Notes under the pieces: generated by a model
Told to the model about the DNA's origin: nothing
The model's input: only the letters and a program-made list of their open reading frames with translations
The model's database searches: none
Source of the DNA: a virus
Length of the DNA: 27,210 bases
Direction: 5' to 3' (one strand)
IMG/VR virus record: IMGVR_UViG_3300049737_000276
Coordinates: 1-27,210 of that record
Shown: positions 15,698 through 22,613 of the stretch, one piece after another
Layout: every line of letters begins with the position of its first letter
Position numbering within the stretch: position 1 is the first letter of the stretch
Translations under genes and position numbers: made by a program

Positions 15698-16449
15698 TGG
15701 CAAAGAAATTTATATACGATTCAGCAGGAACATATAGCTCGACACTAACCGATGGCACAGTATCAGGAAGTACTTTTAGCGTGTCAACATCAATGACTAA
15801 CGAGATATTTGCGAACGATCAAAACATATCTAACGCTATAACATCGTACAATGTAGACGATGCAATACGCTTTGGATTTTCTTCTGCGCAAACTATCGAT
15901 ACAGTTGCATTGTATTTTAAAGGTGCAAGTTCAGGAAGGCTTGATATATTTCCTGATGGTGGTACTGCAACAAGCCTCGGTTCAACCGCAGGTAACGATG
16001 CATCGCTTGGTGCAGGTTGGAATATTATAGATATCACAGAAGCAAGTAATGATAATTGGTTCTTGGTAGCAACTGTCGCTGAAGTTACAAGTCTGTCTGA
16101 AGTAATATTAGGTAAGACCTTGACATTCCCATTCAATCCTAATTTAAACAGCAAAGAATCTAAGCAGTTCGGTGTTGATGTAGTAGAATCCTATGGTGGT
16201 AACGAATACGCAAACAAAAGACACGATGGTAAGCGTATGTGGGAGATATCCTTCAGCAATCTAACAGAGACCGATAAAACAAACTTTGAATCTATGCGAG
16301 ATGCAATCAGTACAAACTTCCTGAAGTTCTTATATTATGATGATAGTAGCTATCATTGGGTAAGAGCATTAAGTGGTAGCTTTGAGTTTACTGAGGTTGC
16401 ATACCAGGCATATAACATGAACGTTAAAATGATAGAGCAATTAGCATAA
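15697..16449 (+). CDS. Tail tip protein, paralogue 1 (fibre-adjacent)
   Basis: 250 aa, TAATG-coupled to the gene before. Residues about 40-140 look like a jelly-roll (discoidin-like) beta domain ('DAIRFGFSSAQTIDTVALYFKG' ... 'GWNIIDITEASNDNWFLVAT'). The C-terminal about 110 residues include 'SEVILGKTLTFPFNPN', 'VVESYGGNEYANKRHDGKRMWEISF' and 'ALSGSFEFTEVAYQAYNMNVKMIEQ', a beta domain shared with the gene at 19397. It probably mounts the fibre encoded by the next gene on the tail tip. TAATG coupling to the fibre gene supports this. The exact role is inferred. Confidence 0.6.
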   Translation: MAKKFIYDSAGTYSSTLTDGTVSGSTFSVSTSMTNEIFANDQNISNAITSYNVDDAIRFGFSSAQTIDTVALYFKGASSGRLDIFPDGGTATSLGSTAGNDASLGAGWNIIDITEASNDNWFLVATVAEVTSLSEVILGKTLTFPFNPNLNSKESKQFGVDVVESYGGNEYANKRHDGKRMWEISFSNLTETDKTNFESMRDAISTNFLKFLYYDDSSYHWVRALSGSFEFTEVAYQAYNMNVKMIEQLA

Positions 16450-19400
16450 TGTCAGCAAATACTTCACTTACAGATACTGCAATCAGTGCAGGTTATACAC
16501 AACTTCTTCATATAGGAGACACAGATGGTGTACACGCATCCACAAAGCGTGTAGTGTTTGATGGAGATGGTACTACAACAGCGTTAGAGATTAGCGGAGC
16601 AACTGTAGGAGCTAAGTCAGGAACATCATTACTCCAAGGTGGAGTCGCTATTACTTCAACCGCTGCAGAGCTAAATATACTAACAGGAGTAACTAGCACA
16701 AATGCAGAGCTAAATATACTGGATGGCGTAACAAGTACGACAGCCGAACTTAATATCCTTGATGGAGTTACATCGACAACCGCAGAACTTAACATACTAG
16801 ATGGAGTTACGTCTACTGCTGTAGAGCTTAACATATTAGACGGAGCTACACTATCAGTTACAGAGCTTAATGTACTCGATGGTATCACTGCAAATACAAG
16901 CGAACTTAATCAGCTTGATGGAATAACAGTAGTGTCTACGATAGGATCTCAAGTATTAACCAATAAGACTATTGATGCGGACAACAATACTATTAGCAAC
17001 CTAGCGCATGGCAGTGAGGTCGATAGCCCTTCATCAGGAGTTCATGGGGTAACAGGAAGTATTGTTGGAACATCGGATTCACAAACACTTACAAATAAAA
17101 CTTTAACTACACCAATAATCGCTGAAATAGATAATTCTAGTACAATTACCTTAGATGCAGGAACAGATATCGTACTAGATGCTGATGGTGGCGATGTATT
17201 CTTTAAAGATGCAGGTACTACTTATGGGTCTGCAACCAATACTTCAGGTAATTTAATTTTAAAATCAGGCACTACTACAGCAATGACATTCTCTGGTGCT
17301 GATGTAACTATAGCAGGAGATGCGATAGTATCAGGCAGTGATTTAACGTCAGGTAGTTTTAGTTCAGGTTTCGCAGGATCAGGATGGAAGCTCAGTAACA
17401 CTGCTGACCTAGAAGTATCTTCCGCAACTATCAGAGGTACGCTGTCAGTTTTTGAACTTTTAATACAGCAATTACGAGCAACTAATGGTGCAGTGTTCAT
17501 TACTTCAGCAGCGAAAGTAGAAAGTGTGAGTGGATTAAGTGCTTCGGATGATGACGGAACAATAACATTTGAAGATGCATCAGGTAACAGTATATGTCCG
17601 TTTGCTGATGGTGATATTATTATGATGCAAAGAGTAAATCCTGGTGCTTTGGTTGCTCCTAGTGCTGCAGGTGATGCGACTAATATCATTAAGAAGTTGG
17701 TTTATGAAGTAACAGCAGTTTCAAATAACACAGTAACAGTAACCAATGCAGGGTTTAATAATACTACTTCACCATCCGTAGGCGATGAGTTTGTAAGAAT
17801 AGGAAATAATGGCGATACTTCTAATCGAGATGGAATAATCTATCTAACATCTGATGATAGCAATGCTCCGTTCATAGATATCAAGTCAAGTGTCAATTCA
17901 TATTCTGAGTGGACAACATCTATGCCCAAGGTCAGACTTGGTAAGCTAAGTGGTATTACTGACAGTGATATTAATGGTGGTTCAGAACTTTCAGGATTCG
18001 GTCTATATAGTGATAATATATATCTAAAAGGTGAGATTGTAGCAACATCAGGCAAGATTGGTGGTATCAATTTAACATCTAGTAAGATACACACAGGGAC
18101 AGGAGCTCATAACAATTCTAATACAGGGTTCTACATAGATAGTAGTTCTAATTTTTCTTTAGGCGATAAATTATCGTGGAATGGAACTACCTTAAGTGTT
18201 AATGGTAATATTACAGTAGCAAATGCTTCATCTGTTAGAAGTGATTTAAATGTATCTAATGGTGCTACTGCTAATAGCTCTGATGCTGATTTAAAAAGCA
18301 GAGCTAACCACACAGGAACTCAAGGCTTAAGTAGCTTAGATAGCACCATTATATCTGGTGGTAAGATTATTACAGGATTGCTTACTGCAGACAATATACA
18401 AGCAGGAACTTTAAATGCTTCAGTAGTATCGGTAACTAATCTAAACGCATCGAGCGTAAGTGCAGGAACTATGTCTGCTGAAAGAATTTTACTTGGAGGA
18501 CAAGACCTCAATACATTTATTGGCACAACGATTTTTGGCGATGGTTCAGATGGCTCTGCAACAATAAGTAGTAATTCTACAATCACTGAAGATAAATATT
18601 TTACAAACCTTACAATTAACTCTGGAATCACGCTTGATGCTCAAGGGTTTAGAATATTTGTTTCTGGCACATTAACTTTAAATACTAATGCTAAAATTAC
18701 AAACAATGGTGGCGCAGGTGGTAATGGCGGTGTTGAAGATGGTGGCTCAAGGGGAGCAAAGGCATCTGAGGGAACTTTACGAGGTGGTGCGCTTGGTGGT
18801 CTTGGTGGAAGTAGCGACTTTAATGGTGGAACTGGCGGTAGTGCTGATCCTTGTATAAACTCTAATAGTGGTTCAGCAGGCGGTGCAGGTCAAACTTTAT
18901 CTGGAGGTACATCAGCAGGTAGTGGTGGTACAGCAGGTGGTGCGACTGTTAAAAAGACAAACTTTGCACATACCGATCCAAGCGTATTATTCACTATGCG
19001 TGATTTGTATGGAGTTGATGACACACCAAAAACAATCAGACCTTCTTGCGCAGGTGGAGGCGGTGGCGGTGGCGGTGGTAAAGCTACTGAAGGTCATGGC
19101 GGAGGCGGTGGTGGAGGCGGAGGTGGCTTCGTTGTCGTAGGTGCAAAGACAATCACACTAAATAGTGGCGCAAAGTTTGAAGCTAAAGGCGGTGCAGGTG
19201 GTAATGGATATACAGGTTCTGGTGCAGATGGAGATGGTGGTGGCGGTGGTGGTGGCAATGGCGGTGGTGTTATAATCGTATCGACTACTAGTGTTTCTTC
19301 AAGTTATGTAGATGTAACAGGTGGCGCAGGTGGAAGCTCAACAGGAGGCACTAATGGAACAGCAGGCTCAAGTGGTACGTTTATTATGCGCCAGATATGA
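16449..19400 (+). CDS. Large tail fibre/adhesin with ELNILDG repeats and glycine-rich tip
   Basis: 983 aa. After an N-terminal attachment part, residues 73-160 hold seven 13-residue repeats of the AELNILDGVTSTT type, followed by 'GSQVLTNKTI' and 'DSQTLTNKTL' linkers, beta-helical 'GTDIVLDADGGDVFFKDAGTTYGS' segments, and 'SGKIGGINLTSSKIHTGTG', a motif of phage fibre shafts. From about residue 753 the sequence becomes glycine-rich with runs of nine and ten glycines separated by non-glycine loops, ending GTFIMRQI. Such glycine-rich ends resemble polyglycine-II adhesin tips. The protein is probably the main receptor-binding fibre. It is flanked by two paralogous tail proteins and coupled to both by 1- and 4-base overlaps. 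Confidence 0.8.
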   Translation: MSANTSLTDTAISAGYTQLLHIGDTDGVHASTKRVVFDGDGTTTALEISGATVGAKSGTSLLQGGVAITSTAAELNILTGVTSTNAELNILDGVTSTTAELNILDGVTSTTAELNILDGVTSTAVELNILDGATLSVTELNVLDGITANTSELNQLDGITVVSTIGSQVLTNKTIDADNNTISNLAHGSEVDSPSSGVHGVTGSIVGTSDSQTLTNKTLTTPIIAEIDNSSTITLDAGTDIVLDADGGDVFFKDAGTTYGSATNTSGNLILKSGTTTAMTFSGADVTIAGDAIVSGSDLTSGSFSSGFAGSGWKLSNTADLEVSSATIRGTLSVFELLIQQLRATNGAVFITSAAKVESVSGLSASDDDGTITFEDASGNSICPFADGDIIMMQRVNPGALVAPSAAGDATNIIKKLVYEVTAVSNNTVTVTNAGFNNTTSPSVGDEFVRIGNNGDTSNRDGIIYLTSDDSNAPFIDIKSSVNSYSEWTTSMPKVRLGKLSGITDSDINGGSELSGFGLYSDNIYLKGEIVATSGKIGGINLTSSKIHTGTGAHNNSNTGFYIDSSSNFSLGDKLSWNGTTLSVNGNITVANASSVRSDLNVSNGATANSSDADLKSRANHTGTQGLSSLDSTIISGGKIITGLLTADNIQAGTLNASVVSVTNLNASSVSAGTMSAERILLGGQDLNTFIGTTIFGDGSDGSATISSNSTITEDKYFTNLTINSGITLDAQGFRIFVSGTLTLNTNAKITNNGGAGGNGGVEDGGSRGAKASEGTLRGGALGGLGGSSDFNGGTGGSADPCINSNSGSAGGAGQTLSGGTSAGSGGTAGGATVKKTNFAHTDPSVLFTMRDLYGVDDTPKTIRPSCAGGGGGGGGGKATEGHGGGGGGGGGGFVVVGAKTITLNSGAKFEAKGGAGGNGYTGSGADGDGGGGGGGNGGGVIIVSTTSVSSSYVDVTGGAGGSSTGGTNGTAGSSGTFIMRQI
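16665..16928 (+). repeat. Seven coding tandem repeats of 13 codons (xELNxLDGxTxxx)
   Basis: Seven consecutive units start at codons 73, 86, 99, 112, 125, 138 and 151 of the fibre gene. The core ELNILDG is nearly constant, but its codons differ between units (for example GAGCTAAATATACTA, GAACTTAATATCCTT, GAGCTTAACATATTA), so the units are old and maintained at protein level. The last two units are more diverged (TELNVLDG, SELNQLDG). Confidence 0.9.
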
Positions 19401-20365
19401 TTCTATATACAGATACTATAGATCTAAATCCACCCACAGAAGGATTTATTAATTCATCGGTTACAATAGACTTTGGAGACAACACAACTTTATTTTCACT
19501 AGAAGCACGCAAGTTTGGTAGTATTGCTACTTCAGCATTTCAAGCAGACTATACCACAAAAACACCAAGCGTTCTATATGATTATAAAGACACGCTACAA
19601 ACAGACTTTACAAGTCTAAAAACATTTGAGACTTCGGCAAGTGAGACATTTTATACATCAAACAATAAACTATTTAAGACTGCGGATACAGGTACTGACA
19701 TTGGACTTCGCTACGAGTTTACTAATACATCTACATTCGATTTCATTGCATTTTATGCTCCTACTGTCAATACTGCTGCAACTGTAAAAGTATTCGCTAC
19801 GGATAAGAATGTAGTATTCCTGACATCTGCAAGTAAAACATTTCTTACTAGCAATGGCAATATCTTCTTAACCGCAGACAACCCAAATGATAGTTTAGGT
19901 CTTATAAAAGAAAGCACAATATCATCATCAGGATGGACAATAATAGACTTAAGCTCTAGCCCTGTAACCACAGATATTGTACTGTTGCAGTTATCAGGTA
20001 GTTTTGATGTGGAGCTTAGTGAAATCTTTATGGGTGAGCGTTATGAGCTACCTAGAAACTTTGATATCGGAATTAGAACTGGAGCCAAACCCAGGACAAG
20101 CGTACTTGAAAGTTATAGTGGGTTTGAATATGCAAACAAAGAAAATGACGATGAAGAGTTCTATCAGTATCAATTCAGCTTGGCTAGTGAAACTGTAAAA
20201 GACTCTATAGAGAATATTATTAGTCAAGGAAAGAATCAACGTATACTTATTGAAGATGGTTCAGAATATCGATACGCATTCTCATCAGATAATCCATTTG
20301 TAGCAACTGAGGTTGCATCAGGATTATATGATATACAGCTAAACTTGACTAACGATAGAGTCTAA
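19397..20365 (+). CDS. Tail tip protein, paralogue 2 (fibre-adjacent)
   Basis: 322 aa, overlapping the fibre gene by 4 bases (ATGA). The C-terminal about 115 residues ('EIFMGERYELPRNFDIGI', 'SVLESYSGFEYANKENDDEEFYQYQFSL', 'FVATEVASGLYDIQLNLTND') align by eye with the C-terminus of the protein at 15697, including the ESY.G.EYANK block. The middle holds a duplicated segment: residues 80-104 and 144-169 both read SAS.TF.TSN...F.TAD......GL, each followed by a beta domain. It may form part of the fibre attachment or tip ring. Its 3' end overlaps the convergent integrase gene by 27 bases. Confidence 0.6.
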   Translation: MILYTDTIDLNPPTEGFINSSVTIDFGDNTTLFSLEARKFGSIATSAFQADYTTKTPSVLYDYKDTLQTDFTSLKTFETSASETFYTSNNKLFKTADTGTDIGLRYEFTNTSTFDFIAFYAPTVNTAATVKVFATDKNVVFLTSASKTFLTSNGNIFLTADNPNDSLGLIKESTISSSGWTIIDLSSSPVTTDIVLLQLSGSFDVELSEIFMGERYELPRNFDIGIRTGAKPRTSVLESYSGFEYANKENDDEEFYQYQFSLASETVKDSIENIISQGKNQRILIEDGSEYRYAFSSDNPFVATEVASGLYDIQLNLTNDRV

Positions 20366-21340
20366 GTGCGTAGCTACAGATTCATACAGTTCACGCTTTT
20401 CTTCATTTAAAAGATCTACATAATACTTTACAGTAATATCTACGCTTGTATGGTCTAAGAACTTGGACACATGAAATATTGAAGCCCCTTGACGTAATAA
20501 TATTGCTCCAGAAGCTTTTCTAAGGTCGTGTGCTGTAAATTGTATGTCAGTCTCATCTCTTAGAGTTTCAAATCTATTCCTGACGTACGAATCAGTGTAA
20601 GGTATAGGAGCTTCCCTGTCCATCCAATTATACAATATATCCATAGCAGATTGCGATACACTTGCCCAAGACTTTCTATTACCCTTGCGTGTCATTGAGA
20701 TGCGATTGTTCATAAAGTCTACATCGCTCCAAGTAAAGTTCTTTTGTAATGGTTCAGATATTCTTGCGCCTGTTAATAGATAAAATCGTACAAGATTTTT
20801 TGTATCCCCTGTGGCTGTATTTATTAGAGTCTTGATATCATCATCAGACAATACATTGATTTTCTTCTTAGCGATTTTATAATAGCTTATTATAGGTGCA
20901 GATTGAATCTTTTTACGGCTGATTGCCCAAGAAAATGCACTCTTTATTGCCCTAAGATCACCATTGACTCCATTTGCTTTTCGATGATTGTTCCTATCTT
21001 TATACAACTCAATATCTATGTTCTCAACTTTAATAGTACTAGAGAAACATTTTATAAGATTACATAAAGAAGTACAATATCTTTTATATGTATGTTCACT
21101 TCTATTCTTAATAATGAACGCAAGAAACTCATCTTTAAGTTCCTGTAAAGTATAGTTATTGTTGAATTTACGAGGAATCTCGATTTGCAATTTGTTCGCA
21201 TCTATAATACTGTTGACACGATCAAAGTAACTTTTTGCCCTAGACTTTCCAGTTATTACTCGCTTTACCTGTTTACCTAAGTCAGGATCTTGGTAGGTAA
21301 TGCGGTATTTATCGTTGTGTAATTTTATAATTTTAGACAT
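20339..21340 (-). CDS. int: Tyrosine-type site-specific integrase
   Basis: 333 aa. The C-terminal catalytic domain has all expected residues: R193 (TGARISEPL), K219 (TRKGNRK), H271 and R274 (AHDLRKASG), H297 (FLDHTSVD) and the nucleophile Y306 (KYYVDL, nine residues after H297, as in XerD). Residues about 60-150 form the SAM-like core-binding domain ('TLQELKDEFLAFIIKNRSEHTYKRY'), and the first 55 residues form an arm-binding-type domain. It integrates and excises the phage by recombination between attP and attB. The start ATG (21338-21340 complement) has a GGAGAG site upstream. Convergent overlap with the tail gene at 19397 is unusual. No attP core is identifiable without the host sequence. 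Confidence 0.93.
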   Translation of the reverse strand: MSKIIKLHNDKYRITYQDPDLGKQVKRVITGKSRAKSYFDRVNSIIDANKLQIEIPRKFNNNYTLQELKDEFLAFIIKNRSEHTYKRYCTSLCNLIKCFSSTIKVENIDIELYKDRNNHRKANGVNGDLRAIKSAFSWAISRKKIQSAPIISYYKIAKKKINVLSDDDIKTLINTATGDTKNLVRFYLLTGARISEPLQKNFTWSDVDFMNNRISMTRKGNRKSWASVSQSAMDILYNWMDREAPIPYTDSYVRNRFETLRDETDIQFTAHDLRKASGAILLRQGASIFHVSKFLDHTSVDITVKYYVDLLNEEKRELYESVATHLDSIVSQV

Positions 21341-21363
21341 AAAAACTCTCCATTGTTTGTTTT

Positions 21364-21393
21364 AATATATTATTGTGAACAAATTGATTGCAA
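21364..21393 (-). promoter_or_regulatory. Putative leftward promoter for the integrase
   Basis: Read on the - strand, TTGCAA (21393-21388) is followed after 18 bases by TATATT (21369-21364), about 24 bases before the integrase ATG. Because TTGCAA is palindromic, this promoter and the rightward one use the same -35 bases, which would make their firing mutually exclusive. Confidence 0.4.
21373..21382. promoter_or_regulatory. Candidate operator (palindrome TTGTGAACAA)
   Basis: TTGT-GA-ACAA is an inverted repeat lying between the -35 and -10 of the leftward promoter and just upstream of the rightward -35. A dimeric HTH protein such as the adjacent 64-aa regulator could bind here. Only one clear copy is seen, so the assignment is weak. 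Confidence 0.3.
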
Positions 21394-21417
21394 GTAATAT
21401 TTTACATTTTGTATACT
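21388..21417 (+). promoter_or_regulatory. Putative promoter for the HTH regulator
   Basis: TTGCAA (21388-21393) and TATACT (21412-21417) are separated by 18 bases, a plausible sigma70-type promoter pointing at the HTH gene; the start site would be near 21424, giving a very short leader with the AAAGGAAAGGA ribosome site. The -35 box is its own reverse complement and is shared with the leftward promoter. Confidence 0.45.
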
Positions 21418-21439
21418 TGACAAAAGGAAAGGACTTGTT

Positions 21440-21634
21440 TTGAACCATTTAGAGAGAATAAAACAAAAACTAAAAGATGAAGAGCGCAGCCAAAGATGGT
21501 TGGCTCGAAAGTTAAACAAAAGCCATAGTTTAATACATATGATGCTTAAGGGACAAAGAACTATGGATAGTCAAACTAGAATTGACATTGCGAATGTTCT
21601 TGGCGAAGAACCAGAAAGTTTGTATAATGTATAG
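21440..21634 (+). CDS. XRE-type helix-turn-helix regulator (64 aa)
   Basis: TTG start with AAAGGAAAGGA upstream. Almost the whole protein is one HTH domain: 'RSQRWLARKLNKSHSLIHMMLKGQRTMDSQTRIDIANVLG' with the recognition helix around SHSLIHMMLKG. There is no dimerisation or peptidase (LexA/CI-type) domain. It diverges from the integrase and precedes the early operon in the same direction, a position typical of Cro-like or small CI-like phage regulators controlling integration and early genes. A strong promoter overlaps its 3' end (21600-21628). Whether it represses or activates cannot be read from sequence. Confidence 0.8.
   Translation: MNHLERIKQKLKDEERSQRWLARKLNKSHSLIHMMLKGQRTMDSQTRIDIANVLGEEPESLYNV
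21600..21628 (+). promoter_or_regulatory. Early promoter (TTGGCG-17-TATAAT)
   Basis: TTGGCG (21600-21605, four of six consensus bases) and a perfect TATAAT (21623-21628), preceded directly by TG, are separated by 17 bases. Transcription would start near 21635, immediately after the HTH stop codon, and run through a structured leader into the early operon. This is the best sigma70-like promoter I see in the window. Confidence 0.6.
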
Positions 21635-21642
21635 TCTAAATA

Positions 21643-21712
21643 TGGGGAGCTATTCACCCTTTCGTTATATTACCTACAACTCTCCCTTAGTTGAAAACCG
21701 ATTAGCTCCCCA
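21643..21712 (+). ncRNA. Structured leader RNA (cis-regulatory candidate) before the early operon
   Basis: TGGGGAGCTA (21643-21652) pairs perfectly over 10 bp with TAGCTCCCCA (21703-21712), enclosing 50 bases. Inside is a second hairpin, CAACT (21677-21681) and AGTTG (21689-21693) around a 7-base loop CTCCCTT. The loop's CTCCC could alternatively pair with GGGAG of the outer 5' arm, so two mutually exclusive folds exist. The stem ends seven bases before the ATG at 21719, which has no Shine-Dalgarno of its own. It lies just downstream of the promoter at 21600-21628. It may be an attenuator, antitermination site or translation control element, or a small RNA. Confidence 0.45.
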
Positions 21713-21718
21713 CATATC

Positions 21719-21934
21719 ATGAGTAAGGGTATCATAAAATTTGATTCCAAAGACGAAAAGATGTCTATGTTAGAATACATTGTTCGTATTTTGGATAAGA
21801 AAAACATTAATTACACAGTAAAAAAGAAAGATCAACTTCATATCGTTGATACTGAAGAAGGTTCAGATATATTTCTTTTCGAAGAAATTATGAAAAAAGC
21901 TGAGAGGAGAGGCTATGAAAACTTCGTTGATTAA
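21719..21934 (+). CDS. 71-aa hypothetical protein, first gene of the early operon
   Basis: A mixed-charge small protein starting MSKGIIKFDSKDEKMSMLEY, with 'IVRILDKKNINYTVKKKDQLHIVDTEEGSDIFLFEEIMKKAE'. The pattern suggests an alpha-beta fold (helix, two strands, helix). No known motif is recognised. The ATG at 21719 follows the leader hairpin and lacks a Shine-Dalgarno; internal ATGs at 21761 and 21767 are alternative starts. The coding end overlaps the next small gene by 20 bases. As the first gene after the early promoter it may be a regulator or host-takeover factor, a guess from position. Confidence 0.6.
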   Translation: MSKGIIKFDSKDEKMSMLEYIVRILDKKNINYTVKKKDQLHIVDTEEGSDIFLFEEIMKKAERRGYENFVD

Positions 21935-22040
21935 TTTTCTTATGGACTTAGCACATTTCGTTGTGTTTGAGTTATGGAAAAACGTAGAAACCATACTAAT
22001 AGTAGTGTTAGCATTGCTATTGGTTATAACTAATTGCTAA
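21915..22040 (+). CDS. 41-aa membrane peptide
   Basis: ATG 21915 with GAGAGGAG upstream. The product starts MKTSLINFLMDLAHFVVFEL and then has WKNVETILIVVLALLLVITNC, so the C-terminal half is one strongly hydrophobic membrane helix ending in cysteine. The gene fills the gap between the 71-aa gene and SSB and has a clear ribosome site. Single-helix early phage peptides can act on host membrane proteins or in superinfection exclusion, but no family is recognised. Confidence 0.55.
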   Translation: MKTSLINFLMDLAHFVVFELWKNVETILIVVLALLLVITNC

Positions 22041-22050
22041 AGGAGATAAA

Positions 22051-22560
22051 ATGGCAAAGAAAAAAGAAACTACAATACCTAAGTCGTTTACTACAGGCGA
22101 ACTTGAGGTAAAGTGGTCACACCTACATAAACCTGATGTGTTTTTTGGAACTCCAGGAGACCATAACATCAGCGTTGTTATAACTGATGAGCTTAAAAAA
22201 GAGATGGACTCTTGGATGAAGCAATCAGGAGCAAACAAAATCAATGGACAAACAAAGACTGAAGAAGGTACCGATATCCTGAAGGTTAAGTCCAAGCTCT
22301 ATACATCAGGTGAAAGCCCTAAGACAAGCTTTCCTTGTTTTGATGCAGGAGCAAGAGAGACAGAAGATACGCCATTTGGTGGTGACGTTGTCAAATTAAT
22401 GATTGCACCTAGATTGAATGATAGAGATAATTCTATGAGCTTATGGCTTTCAGGATGTCAAATCGTTAAATCAGGGGGCAGAACTACAGGGTTTGTACCA
22501 GTCGATGGATTCACCGCAGAATCGGATTCGGATGTTGAGCAAGAAGATTTACCTTTCTAA
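22051..22560 (+). CDS. ssb: Phage single-stranded DNA-binding protein
   Basis: 169 aa with a strong AAAGGAG site. The central region reads as an OB-fold-like beta protein ('LEVKWSHLHKPDVFFGTPGDHNISVVIT', 'ILKVKSKLYTSGE', 'VVKLMIAPRLNDRDNSMSLWLSGCQIV') and the C-terminus is an acidic tail ending SDVEQEDLPF, the typical SSB tip with a terminal phenylalanine used to recruit partners. It resembles T7 gp2.5-like and DUF2815-like phage SSBs rather than bacterial SSB. It lies in the replication/recombination operon with two nucleases, primase and helicase. It would coat ssDNA during replication and recombination. Confidence 0.75.
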   Translation: MAKKKETTIPKSFTTGELEVKWSHLHKPDVFFGTPGDHNISVVITDELKKEMDSWMKQSGANKINGQTKTEEGTDILKVKSKLYTSGESPKTSFPCFDAGARETEDTPFGGDVVKLMIAPRLNDRDNSMSLWLSGCQIVKSGGRTTGFVPVDGFTAESDSDVEQEDLPF

Positions 22561-22613
22561 GCTCAGAAACGAACCTAAACACATAATACAGAAACTACAA
22601 CAGGAGTTAGATA

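Noticed and set aside
16508-18631. Several long open frames on the - strand opposite the fibre gene (for example 16508-16888 and 17222-17689)
   Set aside because: They are mirror frames of a repetitive, Thr/Ser/Gly-rich coding sequence, lack ribosome sites and give low-complexity products.
18868-19140. Alternative + frame in the glycine-rich part of the fibre gene (QVVVVQQVV-type product)
   Set aside because: The product is a frame-shifted reading of GGT/GGC glycine codons, entirely inside a well-supported gene.
20339-21440. attP core site next to the integrase
   Set aside because: No tRNA 3'-end-like sequence or clear direct repeats identify a core; it cannot be placed without host or attL/attR sequence.
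21643-21715. tRNA-like fold: 7-bp acceptor-like GGGGAGC/GCTCCCC, T and A at positions 8-9, and a 5-bp stem with 7-base loop carrying T33 and CCC
   Set aside because: There is no D-arm, only nine bases remain between the anticodon-like stem and the acceptor arm (no T-arm), and the 3' end reads ACA rather than NCCA. Kept as a structured leader instead.
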